Origin: Cyclobacterium marinum DSM 745
GTDB taxonomy: Bacteria; Bacteroidota; Bacteroidia; Cytophagales; Cyclobacteriaceae
Assembly: GCF_000222485.1 (NCBI RefSeq)
Contig: NC_015914.1
Coordinates: 5,624,001-5,688,000, forward strand
DNA: 64,000 bases
Direction: 5' to 3'
The translations under genes were made by a program, and so were the position numbers. Positions 46,198 through 55,040 of the stretch are shown one piece after another. The notes beneath the pieces are model-generated. The model did not search any database. It was not told where the DNA came from and saw nothing but the letters and a program-made list of their open reading frames with translations. Position 1 is the first letter of the stretch, and each line of letters opens with the position of its first letter.

Positions 46198-47919
46198 TTA
46201 AGAGATTTTTATGGAATGGTGAAAAGGGGTTGTACCTGTCAAAAAGGCCGTAGGCGCATCCATTTTAGGCAAAGCCCCCCTTATGTTTACCCATTTGTGT
46301 TGGTATAAACCCGGCCCAAACATTATAGAAGCCCCATTCCCTGAATACTTTCCCATTCCATCTTTTAAAAATACGGTCTCTTTCATTCCTTCATGGGGAA
46401 CAGTACCGGAAAAAGATCCTCCGGGCCTAAATATTAACTCAAGCGCAACCGGAACATTGTCTGTCCCTGTGATCGCAATATCAATCGAAAATCCTTTCGC
46501 CACCTCCTGAATGGTAACAGTACTGTAAAGCTTTTGAACTTCTGATTGGTTTCGCTGGCTTCTTGGCATTTTAGACCATACCCCATCACCGGGAATGTTT
46601 TCTTTTGGAAAGGGCTGGTAATAAGGGCCTGTCAACTCTCTAAAGAGAATGTATTTGCCATTTTCTACCTTATAGGAATCAGCGGAGAATTGACCTTTCC
46701 CAAAAAAAGCACTGGCAAACCTCATTCCTTGTAGGGCCAATTCTTTTTTATGAAAAGTAAAAAAAACAGTACTTCCGGAAAGTATTGAAGCATCATAATC
46801 CCCTCTTCTCACCCTAATTAAATTTGAGTTCCGAAACTCTTTGGCATAATTGACCGGCAATGCTTTTGAAGCAGGCAATTCCTCCCAAAGTGAGGGATCC
46901 TCTAGGAAATAATATAGAAAACCAGTTGTCTTCCTGAAACAAGTTTCTTCAATTAACTTACAAGCAGTAGCAAATTGCCCATCTCCAGTTTTTAGGGCCA
47001 TGTAGCGGAATGGATAATAATAGTTTTCTAAGGTCCCTATTCTGGAGTTATCCTGTCTTCCGGAGGCTTCCGTTACAATTTCCCCATTGGGATGCAGGTA
47101 ATAAAGGTTCATTTTAAGATTTTTTGCTACATAATCCAGCAATTCCGGCTTATTGAATACTCTTGCAATACTAATCAGCACCCTATCACTTAAAGAAGAG
47201 TAGATATAGCTACTTTTTTCTTCAAATTGCCCATCTTCATCCAAATCAATTTGTTCTGATAACCATTCTTCAGCTCTTAATCGATAAGCTTCATCCGGCT
47301 TAATTTTATAGAGTTCAGCAAGGGCCGAGCTTACCACCCATCGGTGGTTGGGTGTATGAATACCTCCAATTTTTAAGGCTTCTCCTGCATGGATAAGGAA
47401 TTTTTTGAGAGGATCCAAAATCAGTTGTTTTTGAGACACCTCTGAGTGAGCTAAAAGCCTCCATACCGGAGCCAACCATTTTACAATAAAACCAGTATCA
47501 GGAGTGGAATGAAAATTGGTAGACACCAAATCTATGGTGCCATCCTCATTTTGAAGGCCTAGAAAAAAATGACAGGATAACGCTAATTTCTCTCTTAACT
47601 TTTCGTCATTATAAAACTCTGATTCTGGACTTATCAAGGCACAAATGCCCGTCTTCAAAAAAGAAGTGATAGAATGTGCCGTTGCCATTTCGTTTCCATC
47701 TAAAACAGCCCCATAAGTGATCGCACTCTTGTCTCCCACAAACCTGAGAAGGATATTATGAAGGGACAAATCATTATTAGAAATCATTTGTTTTAACCAT
47801 TCTGGTTTGTTGATTTCTATTTTATTATTTGAAGGTTCGAAAGAGGCAATTGGCAAACTAGAAAATGGAGCAAGGAGGGTTAATGTTCCATTTTTTTTGA
47901 TGAAAGCTCTACGCTTCAT
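46198..47919 (-). CDS. Exported (alpha/alpha)-barrel lyase-like protein
   Basis: Exported protein of 573 residues. The ATG at 47919 is preferred over a TTG at 48012 because it begins MKRRAFIKKNGTLTLLAPF, a leader. The first 330 residues are helical with the motif HTPNHRWVVSSALAELY and EKSSYIYSSLSDRVLISIAR, and the last 200 are a beta-sandwich. This two-part build resembles heparinase II/III and related polysaccharide lyases, where N, H, R and Y residues take part in catalysis. I could not assign a family, and a hydrolase or binding role is possible. It heads the operon with sulfatases and FGE, so a sulfated glycan is the probable substrate. Confidence 0.55.
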   Translation of the reverse strand: MKRRAFIKKNGTLTLLAPFSSLPIASFEPSNNKIEINKPEWLKQMISNNDLSLHNILLRFVGDKSAITYGAVLDGNEMATAHSITSFLKTGICALISPESEFYNDEKLREKLALSCHFFLGLQNEDGTIDLVSTNFHSTPDTGFIVKWLAPVWRLLAHSEVSQKQLILDPLKKFLIHAGEALKIGGIHTPNHRWVVSSALAELYKIKPDEAYRLRAEEWLSEQIDLDEDGQFEEKSSYIYSSLSDRVLISIARVFNKPELLDYVAKNLKMNLYYLHPNGEIVTEASGRQDNSRIGTLENYYYPFRYMALKTGDGQFATACKLIEETCFRKTTGFLYYFLEDPSLWEELPASKALPVNYAKEFRNSNLIRVRRGDYDASILSGSTVFFTFHKKELALQGMRFASAFFGKGQFSADSYKVENGKYILFRELTGPYYQPFPKENIPGDGVWSKMPRSQRNQSEVQKLYSTVTIQEVAKGFSIDIAITGTDNVPVALELIFRPGGSFSGTVPHEGMKETVFLKDGMGKYSGNGASIMFGPGLYQHKWVNIRGALPKMDAPTAFLTGTTPFHHSIKIS

Positions 47920-48029
47920 AAATTGTATCGGATTTAGTTTATTTTGGGACTTATTAAAAGCTAAATATACAATTTTTTTAAGACTGAAAAAGCCATGGTA
48001 TAACTTAATCAATAAGTTACATTAACCTT

Positions 48030-50228
48030 TTATAGGATTAATAATCCACAAGCATTTAATTCTTCTTTCATTGAGGGTGTAAAAAAAGCATCAAAATTCC
48101 CACATGCCTTTTCATAACTACTCTTAAAAGCAATATAGGAAAGAGGTCTTGATGATGTTTTCATCTCCTCCAGTATATCCAACAACCAATCCGTCTGATT
48201 TTTTGTTAGGCTTAGGTCCACTATGGCTGAAGGAGTGTGAAAGGTCAATAATACCCTTGGGAAAGATTTCTTTTTTTTGCGAACGATTTTTTCTTCCACA
48301 ATTGGGGCGTTTCCTATCCAAACCACCTTGGCGGTATCCTTTGGCGTCTTATGGTCTGCATTTTCAAGACAGGAAGCAATGTAATCCGGACCTATGGTTG
48401 GTCTAGGTATTTTAAATTCAAACCAGTCCTGCAAGGGAAAGTCAAAGCCAATGCCATGCATAAAATTAAAAAGTGACTTCTTTAAACCAAAGCTAAATTG
48501 GGAATGATCTACCCCGGTCGGATCTGAGAATGCAATGTCATTGTTAGCAAAAGTGATTGTATTCTGCTTGGAAATAATATGAAATTCTTCTGGTGCCAAA
48601 CCAATAGGGCTATGAGCTGTAAGGGCAAATTGATGCCAAAAACCCGAACGTAACACACCTTGCTCAAACAACTGACGAACCATTTCAAGGCTATCAATGG
48701 TCTCTTGAATTGTTTGGGTAGGATAACCATACATAAGGTAGGCATGAACCATAATACCTGCCTCTGTAAAGTTTCTGGTAACTTGAGTCACTTGCTCCAC
48801 AGTCACACCTTTATCAATAAGCTTAAGCAATCTATCCGAAGCTACTTCTAACCCACCGGATACTGCGATACAACCGGAAGCTGCCAATAATAAGCATAAG
48901 TCAAGTGAAAAACTTTTTTCAAAACGAATATTTGTCCACCAAGTGAGGCTAAGTTTTCGTTTAATAATTTCCAGAGCAACAGCACGCATAAGGGATGGTG
49001 GTGCAGCTTCATCGACAAAATGAAAACCGCCCTCACCGGTTTCTTTTATCAATTGCTCCATCCTATCAACCAAAATCCCTGCAGTTAGAGGTTCGTAGAT
49101 TTTTATATAATCCAGAGATATGTCACAAAATGTACATTTTCCCCAATAACAGCCATGGGCCATGGTTAATTTATTCCACCTTCCATCACTCCATAAACTA
49201 TGCATGGGGTTGGCAATTTCTATGACAGAAATGTATTTATTCAGATCCAAATCCGAATAATCGGGAGTGCCTAATTCATTTTGTTTATAATCCTTCTCTT
49301 CGGAATCATTCTTATAAATAACATTCTCACCATACCGAAAAAAAGTACGCTTCAATTTCGTATTTGAATCAAATGGAAATTGCTTTTTTTCAATTAGTCT
49401 CAATAGAATTTCTATGGGTTTTTCCCCATCATCCAGGCAAATAAAATCAACAAAATCAAATACCCTTTGGTCAGAAACACTTCTCAATTCAGTATTTGGG
49501 AACCCTCCTCCCATTACAATTTTAACCTCTGGGTAATTGTGTTTAATAAACTGCCCACAGCGAAAGGCACTGTACAAATTCCCGGGAAAAGGAACAGATA
49601 AACCAACCATTTTAGGTTGGATGGTTTTCATTTGAATATCCAGCAACTTAATACTTATTCGATCGATATAAGTAAGTTCTCTGTTTAACTTACCATAAAG
49701 TTCGTCAAAACTGTTGGCACTTTTTCCTAGCGACTCTGCATACCTACTGAAGCCAAAATTTGAATCTACACATTCAATAATAAAGTCAGACAAGTCTTCC
49801 AAATAGAGGGTAGCCAAATGTTTGGCCCTATCCTGCATTCCCATATTTCCAAAAGCATAATCCAAGTCATCCAAATGTTCGAATCTAGCAGCCTTTGGCA
49901 AAAAATTATCTGCACAAATCTTTCTGGCTAAGGTCGCGTTCTTCCCTTGTAGGAAAAGGATTACAGGTTCAATTGAAAGGAGGTATACCTCTTTTAGCGC
50001 AAATATTCTACCTGCGTTTTCACTTTTAATGATCTGGTTATGCTCCGCAAATAAAAAAATCTCTTCCAATCCTTTTTTAGAAAACATGGCCAGAATAACA
50101 TCCATGCCCAAATCCATTTGAAAACTACTGATCCCTTTGGTGTTCAAAAAGCCTTTTAAATAGGCTGTGCCGGGATAAGGCGTATTCAACTGGGTAAATG
50201 GAGGAGTAATTAAAAGTAAATCTTTCAA
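48030..50228 (-). CDS. B12-binding-type radical SAM protein
   Basis: Cytoplasmic protein of 732 residues. The N-terminal part (1-280) resembles cobalamin-binding radical SAM proteins: LLLITPPFTQLNTPYPGTAYLKG, then VGLSVPFPGNLYSAFRCGQFI and KIVMGGGFPNTEL. The iron-sulfur motif is CYWGKCTFC (C360, C365, C368), spaced C-x4-C-x2-C, not the usual C-x3-C-x2-C. Later blocks VSGGLEVASDRLLKLIDKG and VHAYLMYGYPTQTIQETIDSL fit the radical SAM barrel. Its reaction cannot be named; relatives include methyltransferases and RiPP-modifying enzymes. It begins 43 bases after the DUF5686 gene and is not clearly part of the sulfatase operon. Confidence 0.8.
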   Translation of the reverse strand: MKDLLLITPPFTQLNTPYPGTAYLKGFLNTKGISSFQMDLGMDVILAMFSKKGLEEIFLFAEHNQIIKSENAGRIFALKEVYLLSIEPVILFLQGKNATLARKICADNFLPKAARFEHLDDLDYAFGNMGMQDRAKHLATLYLEDLSDFIIECVDSNFGFSRYAESLGKSANSFDELYGKLNRELTYIDRISIKLLDIQMKTIQPKMVGLSVPFPGNLYSAFRCGQFIKHNYPEVKIVMGGGFPNTELRSVSDQRVFDFVDFICLDDGEKPIEILLRLIEKKQFPFDSNTKLKRTFFRYGENVIYKNDSEEKDYKQNELGTPDYSDLDLNKYISVIEIANPMHSLWSDGRWNKLTMAHGCYWGKCTFCDISLDYIKIYEPLTAGILVDRMEQLIKETGEGGFHFVDEAAPPSLMRAVALEIIKRKLSLTWWTNIRFEKSFSLDLCLLLAASGCIAVSGGLEVASDRLLKLIDKGVTVEQVTQVTRNFTEAGIMVHAYLMYGYPTQTIQETIDSLEMVRQLFEQGVLRSGFWHQFALTAHSPIGLAPEEFHIISKQNTITFANNDIAFSDPTGVDHSQFSFGLKKSLFNFMHGIGFDFPLQDWFEFKIPRPTIGPDYIASCLENADHKTPKDTAKVVWIGNAPIVEEKIVRKKKKSFPRVLLTFHTPSAIVDLSLTKNQTDWLLDILEEMKTSSRPLSYIAFKSSYEKACGNFDAFFTPSMKEELNACGLLIL

Positions 50229-50270
50229 AGAGTATGCATTTAGGATGATACAAAAGTAAACTAAAACCCT

Positions 50271-52931
50271 TTACTCGGCTATATTTATTGAAATAAAGGT
50301 TGCAATCCCAAACCTAAAGCCACCTGAGCTGTATTTCTCATTTTCAAATCCTGCCCCCATCTCCAGCCTAAACAACCTAAACAGGTTATCCAAAGAATAA
50401 CCCAGCTCCCAATAGTGAGGGGAGTTTTCTGTTTTCAAATAATTAAAGAAAAGATTTTCCCTAATTCCTGAAAATCTCAATCCCGGTAACTGAGTGAAAA
50501 TAAATTTTCTGAATTGGTAATGAATCAAACCTCCAAAATAGCGATCCAAGGTACTAAAGGAATAATAATCCAAAAACCTATAGTTACTGGCTGCCCCCAT
50601 ATTGCTAAAGACCGTTCTATTGCCTCCCAAATGTTTAAAATCCATAAAATAGGCATTCGCTCCATCAAAAAAATCACCCGCAAATAAATTAAATGCCAAC
50701 CTTCCACTCACGCCAAAGGGAACAGAATGTTTCAATCCCAATTCCGCATGTTGATATTCACTCACTTCAGCCCCTTTAAAAACAATTGGAGCTGCTTGCT
50801 TGTACCTGAACATTATTAGAGGAGCAGTAGTCATTAGTGGAATTTTTCGATTATTCCTCATATGGTATTTTAACCCCGGCCTCCAATCAAGGCTTAAATC
50901 GATTATGGCTGCTTGATTTGAATCAAAATAACTTTCGTTAAGGCCTTTTTGGAATGGCTTATTTGAAGTGTATTCTTTGCTATCTTTATAAAACAAGCTA
51001 TAATAACTTTGGTTGGATAATGGACTTCTATCTTCCAAACTAAAGCTTGCCCTATAAGTAAATTGATCTCCCAACCTTTGAGCCCAATAAAGTTTGGCAA
51101 AGGATTTTTCATAGAGCTTCATATAATTTTCTCTAAAAAATAGGGAATACAAGGCATTTACTTGTTCACTTATAGGAGCTTCCTCATTGTATTGGTAAAT
51201 AAATTTTCCACCATCCATTCCCCAAGTATACCCTTCCCTTCCTTTGGTTACAGACCTACGGAAATTTAAAGTCATGTAGGCCTTTTTGCTCGCAAATCCA
51301 TACCTAAACTCCGGCTTAAAGTTCCATGATCTTACCTCATTGGTCACACTATCAGCCATTTTGGTGATTTTCTCCTTCCTATAAAATCCTGAAAAACCCA
51401 ATTTAAAGCCTTCCACAGTATTAAAGGACATTTTTGTCCAATTGGTATAAAACCCAGCAGACTTACCTTTTCCAAAATTGTATCTCCCTCCGGTAAGTAG
51501 ATCAAAAGGATTAAACTTTCTTTTGGCTTTTTGAGCGATACTATCAACCTCACTGTTTTTAGCTTTGGCTACAAGCGCCAAACTATCGTCTCTAGCATAA
51601 CCTAAAATCTCTTTTTTAGTTAGAGGGGTCGGTCGGATACTGTCCCAGTAAGCCATGCTTCTTTGGGTCGCCAGCGAATCAATCACTTGACTTCTTACTG
51701 ACACTATTTCTTGCTCTTCTCGTGCTTTATCTTGCTCTTTTTCATAGGCAGTGATTAGTTTCCGGAATTGTTTTCTACTCAACTGTTCAGCTTCCTCCAA
51801 TTGCAAAAGTGGGGCTTCCTTATTGGTTAAACTTTTCACTTCTTCAGGAATATCTGTGACTTTTTCATCTAGAATTTCAGTATCAAACTGTAGCTCCGGG
51901 TTGAGGGTTAGCTCGTAATCTCTCGTGGAAGCCAAATACTGAAACTGCCCTTCAAAACCGAAAAATTTCCCTCCAAAAATATAGGTATGGGTGATGGGCA
52001 TCCATACTTTTTTTTCTATGGGAGCATATTGTTGGCGAACACTAATCTCAAAACCTAAAAGAGAAGTATTAAGATCCAAACTATGAATAGACCATAAATC
52101 TTCTACAATGTAAATATAACCATCAAAGACCTTTTCCCCTTTAGACCGAGGAATGACCCTTATTTTGTTCACAAGTACCTCATCTTCCAGAAAGGTACCC
52201 TCCAGGCGAAACCTATAATAGGCAAAAGCTGACCTTGATAAGGGGCTTATGATTTCATTTACCTTGTCATCATAAAAACTCGCCCCAATATATGGAGCAG
52301 GAGAAGTTTGGTTATTGTCTCCACTTGTCCGTATGCTTATGACCTCTTCTTTGATTTGATTCGGTTGTGTAAAATTAACCCTAGAAACCGATTCTGAAGT
52401 ATAGGCTTCATTTAAGCTAACACCTTCTTTCGCTAACTTCTTCTTAAGGAAAAAAGGAGCATCGCTTAGCTCTCCGGTACCCTTGATGTATACCATCATG
52501 GTATAAGCTTCTACTTGAAGTTTATGGTATTTGGCTTTAGCTATGGCTTTCCTGATAACTGTTAATGCGGGATCCTCAGCACCTTCTTTTACCTCTACTT
52601 CAGTCAATCCATAGGTTTGCATTTCCAAGGAAATGTTGACTTCTACCCAATCCTCTTTAACTTCTACCGCCTTTAGCTGTGTAGTATACCCCAAATGCTG
52701 AAAAAGCAAATCATAATTACCTTTAGGAAGTTTCCATTCAAAATAACCGTTTTGATTGGTCGGGATACCATCATTTAGGTTTCTGGCAAAAACAGTGGCA
52801 AAAGCCAAGGGTTTGCCATCTTCCCCTGATACAAAACCTTTAATCCCTTGACCAAACAAAGGAATTGATGCCAGACCAATTAAGGTAAACAATAAGCTTG
52901 TTTTACAAATTCTATTTATAGTACCAATCAT
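50271..52931 (-). CDS. DUF5686 outer-membrane protein with carboxypeptidase-like N-terminal domain
   Basis: Outer-membrane protein of the DUF5686 family. The ATG at 52931 gives a good signal peptide (MIGTINRICKTSLLFTLIGL, cleavage near LFGQ); an upstream ATG at 52964 adds 11 residues. A carboxypeptidase-regulatory-like domain follows (GFVSGEDGKPLAFATVF to about 110 of the longer form), then a conserved middle part (VIRKAIAKAKYHKLQVEAYTM) and a C-terminal barrel of about 450 residues ending with a terminal beta strand (RFGIATFISINIAE). Function of the family is unknown; it is widespread in Bacteroidota and is often not linked to glycan loci. Confidence 0.88.
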   Translation of the reverse strand: MIGTINRICKTSLLFTLIGLASIPLFGQGIKGFVSGEDGKPLAFATVFARNLNDGIPTNQNGYFEWKLPKGNYDLLFQHLGYTTQLKAVEVKEDWVEVNISLEMQTYGLTEVEVKEGAEDPALTVIRKAIAKAKYHKLQVEAYTMMVYIKGTGELSDAPFFLKKKLAKEGVSLNEAYTSESVSRVNFTQPNQIKEEVISIRTSGDNNQTSPAPYIGASFYDDKVNEIISPLSRSAFAYYRFRLEGTFLEDEVLVNKIRVIPRSKGEKVFDGYIYIVEDLWSIHSLDLNTSLLGFEISVRQQYAPIEKKVWMPITHTYIFGGKFFGFEGQFQYLASTRDYELTLNPELQFDTEILDEKVTDIPEEVKSLTNKEAPLLQLEEAEQLSRKQFRKLITAYEKEQDKAREEQEIVSVRSQVIDSLATQRSMAYWDSIRPTPLTKKEILGYARDDSLALVAKAKNSEVDSIAQKAKRKFNPFDLLTGGRYNFGKGKSAGFYTNWTKMSFNTVEGFKLGFSGFYRKEKITKMADSVTNEVRSWNFKPEFRYGFASKKAYMTLNFRRSVTKGREGYTWGMDGGKFIYQYNEEAPISEQVNALYSLFFRENYMKLYEKSFAKLYWAQRLGDQFTYRASFSLEDRSPLSNQSYYSLFYKDSKEYTSNKPFQKGLNESYFDSNQAAIIDLSLDWRPGLKYHMRNNRKIPLMTTAPLIMFRYKQAAPIVFKGAEVSEYQHAELGLKHSVPFGVSGRLAFNLFAGDFFDGANAYFMDFKHLGGNRTVFSNMGAASNYRFLDYYSFSTLDRYFGGLIHYQFRKFIFTQLPGLRFSGIRENLFFNYLKTENSPHYWELGYSLDNLFRLFRLEMGAGFENEKYSSGGFRFGIATFISINIAE

Positions 52932-53056
52932 AGGTTTGCCAAAACACGCTTCAGAACCAATCATTTCACCTGAATCAAACCCTTAATTTACCGATCTGTA
53001 AATCAACTGTTTAGCTTACTAATTAAGTCACCAAAAAGGTAATGTGCCAATTTACT

Positions 53057-54598
53057 TTATTGCGCTTCATAAGCCCATTTGACTTGCTCCCAAACTTTAG
53101 GCCCATCATTGACAAGTGCTGGACCGGGTGTACTTCTTCCTTCTTTAATTAAGCTTATCATTTCCTTTTTCAAGTTTAAGGCTACTTGTGGAAAATCATT
53201 GATCAAATTGATTTGTTCTCCCGGATCCTTTGAAAGATCAAAAAGTTGCATGGCCGGTAAACCGGCAAGTTCCTTTGCAGACCGTGGGGCCGTCCAACCA
53301 CCAGACCCCGGCCAGGCAACCAGTTTCCAATTGTCCTTTCTTATGGCAAATCTTCCTTCAATGGAATGGTGAATTATGGAAGGTCTTACTTCGCTATCCA
53401 TGGATCCATTAAGCACCTTCAGAAAGCTGAAACTGTCTTCTCCGGCATTTTCAGGCATTTTTTCATTCAGAATATCTGCTACAGTGGCCATAAAATCAGT
53501 GGTACATATCACTTGGTCAGCTGTTTCTCCTCCTTTTATTTTATCCGGCCATTGAACAATAAAAGGGACGCGATGGCCTCCTTCGTAAATATCTGCTTTA
53601 TGCCCTCTAAAACCCATGCTTGGATCATGACCTACTTTGGCCAATTCGGAGAAATTGGCTTTTGGGGAGCAGCCATTGTCTGAGGTAAAAATCAAAAGGG
53701 TATTGTCGATAATTCCCTTTCTTTCAAGTTCAGCTACAATTTGCCCCACCAGGTCATCCACTTGCAAAACAAAATCTCCATACATGTTGGTATTGCTTTT
53801 ACCCATAAACTCCGTAGTGGGCAAAATAGGGGTATGAGGTGCAGGAAGGGGGAAATATAAGAAAAAAGGCTCTTCTTGGTTGGCATTTTGGTCGATAAAC
53901 TCAACTGCTTTTTGTGTTAAGTTGGACATCACCTCTACATGTTTAAAATCAGCTCCTGTAGGACCTTTTCTCCAAAATCCCTTATCGTCCACATTAACTG
54001 TCATCTTTTCAGGAAGTGCTGTAACCTTATCATTTTCAATGTAAACATATGGCGGAATATCCAGGGAACTGCTGAAACCATACGCATAAGTAAAACCCAC
54101 TTGATTGGGACCATTTTTTATTGACTGAGTATAGTCAACCTCTAAAATGGTATTCAAATTGTCAATATTTTCATACTTCTCTTTGAATGCCCAGTCCCAT
54201 CCCAGGTGCCATTTGCCAATAAATCCGGTATGGTATCCGGCCTTTTGCAAAAGCTTTCCAACAGTAAATCGATCGTTGCTGATCAATGGTGCTGAATACC
54301 CTCCTAAAACGCCATTCTTAAGTGTAGACCGCCAATTGTATCTACCTGTTAGGATTCCATATCGAGTAGGTGTGCACACTGAAGAGCTGGTATGTGCATC
54401 TGTAAATTTCATCCCATTTTCGGCCATTTTATCGAGATGAATGGTTTTAATTTTACCATCAGGATTGTAGCAGGAGGCATCACCAATCCCCATATCATCT
54501 GCAAGAATATATATTATATTTGGTGATTCACTTGTTTGTGCCAGGCCAAGGCCCAAAAAGCAAAATAAAAGTGAGGAAGAGAGCAAAAACTTTTTCAT
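53057..54598 (-). CDS. Arylsulfatase (S1 type), CTPTR active site
   Basis: Exported sulfatase of 513 residues. The ATG at 54598 is preferred over an upstream start at 54664 because it gives MKKFLLSSSLLFCFLGLGLAQ, a clean signal peptide. The motif is CTPTR (C75) in TSSSVCTPTRYGILTGRYNWR; metal residues lie in YILADDMGIGDASCYN and LIFTSDNGCSP. The pattern, with MGFRGHKADIYEGGHRVPFIVQWP, is like arylsulfatase A/N-acetylgalactosamine-6-sulfatase groups. It is a separate gene next to the GH10 xylanase, which is divergent across a 338-base gap. Confidence 0.94.
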   Translation of the reverse strand: MKKFLLSSSLLFCFLGLGLAQTSESPNIIYILADDMGIGDASCYNPDGKIKTIHLDKMAENGMKFTDAHTSSSVCTPTRYGILTGRYNWRSTLKNGVLGGYSAPLISNDRFTVGKLLQKAGYHTGFIGKWHLGWDWAFKEKYENIDNLNTILEVDYTQSIKNGPNQVGFTYAYGFSSSLDIPPYVYIENDKVTALPEKMTVNVDDKGFWRKGPTGADFKHVEVMSNLTQKAVEFIDQNANQEEPFFLYFPLPAPHTPILPTTEFMGKSNTNMYGDFVLQVDDLVGQIVAELERKGIIDNTLLIFTSDNGCSPKANFSELAKVGHDPSMGFRGHKADIYEGGHRVPFIVQWPDKIKGGETADQVICTTDFMATVADILNEKMPENAGEDSFSFLKVLNGSMDSEVRPSIIHHSIEGRFAIRKDNWKLVAWPGSGGWTAPRSAKELAGLPAMQLFDLSKDPGEQINLINDFPQVALNLKKEMISLIKEGRSTPGPALVNDGPKVWEQVKWAYEAQ

Positions 54599-54936
54599 GC
54601 AAAAGGTATTTATTGGTTTAAAGCAATTCCGATAACAATTTACCGAATTCAAAAATAACAGCAATATGCAATATTTGTTAATTATTAATGGTTAATTGCT
54701 AGTTATTAATTGTTAATGGGTAAATGTTAACTGTTAATTTCATTCTATATCAGCAAAATCCAAATAATAGAACGAGAAAAAACAAATCACTACACCACAC
54801 CACCCCATCACCAAATCACCTGCTCACCACATCATTACATCACCCGATCACTATATCACGAGCTCACCACATCACCCCATCCTTCTCGTAAAATGGTTAA
54901 ATATTAATGGTTAATTGTTAATTTCGTTCTACATCA
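54599..54936. other. Divergent gap with duplicated AT-rich and ATCACC-rich blocks
   Basis: This gap between the sulfatase and the xylanase gene is built almost entirely of repeat blocks (TTAATTGTTAAT strings, then ATCACC-type tandem words). Any promoter for either gene must lie within or beside them. See the repeat entry. Confidence 0.6.
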
Positions 54937-55040
54937 ATGAAACCCAAAATGTTAAACCCCATGAAAAACACATCCCAAACTCACTCGATCACCCAATCAC
55001 CACATCACCCTATCACCAAATCACCCCATCACCTTCGTCA
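54710..55040 (+). repeat. Duplicated minisatellite overlapping the xylanase start
   Basis: Two imperfect copies about 185 bases apart. Each contains a TGTTAATTTC-TTCT-ATCA block (54732-54756 and 54916-54940) followed by AAACACATC/AAACAAATC and a run of degenerate 8- to 9-base words based on ATCACCNN, and each ends in CATC-ACC/CCTTC. The second copy encodes residues 12-34 of the GH10 protein, giving the odd SITQSPHHPITKSPHH N-terminus. Confidence 0.75.

Noticed and set aside
48012..48025. TTG start for the lyase-like protein at 48012
   Set aside because: It would add 31 residues in front of a good leader that starts at the ATG at 47919.
54780..55035. CRISPR-like periodic array
   Set aside because: The words are short (8-9 bases), degenerate and without unique spacers, and no cas gene is nearby. 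It is a minisatellite.
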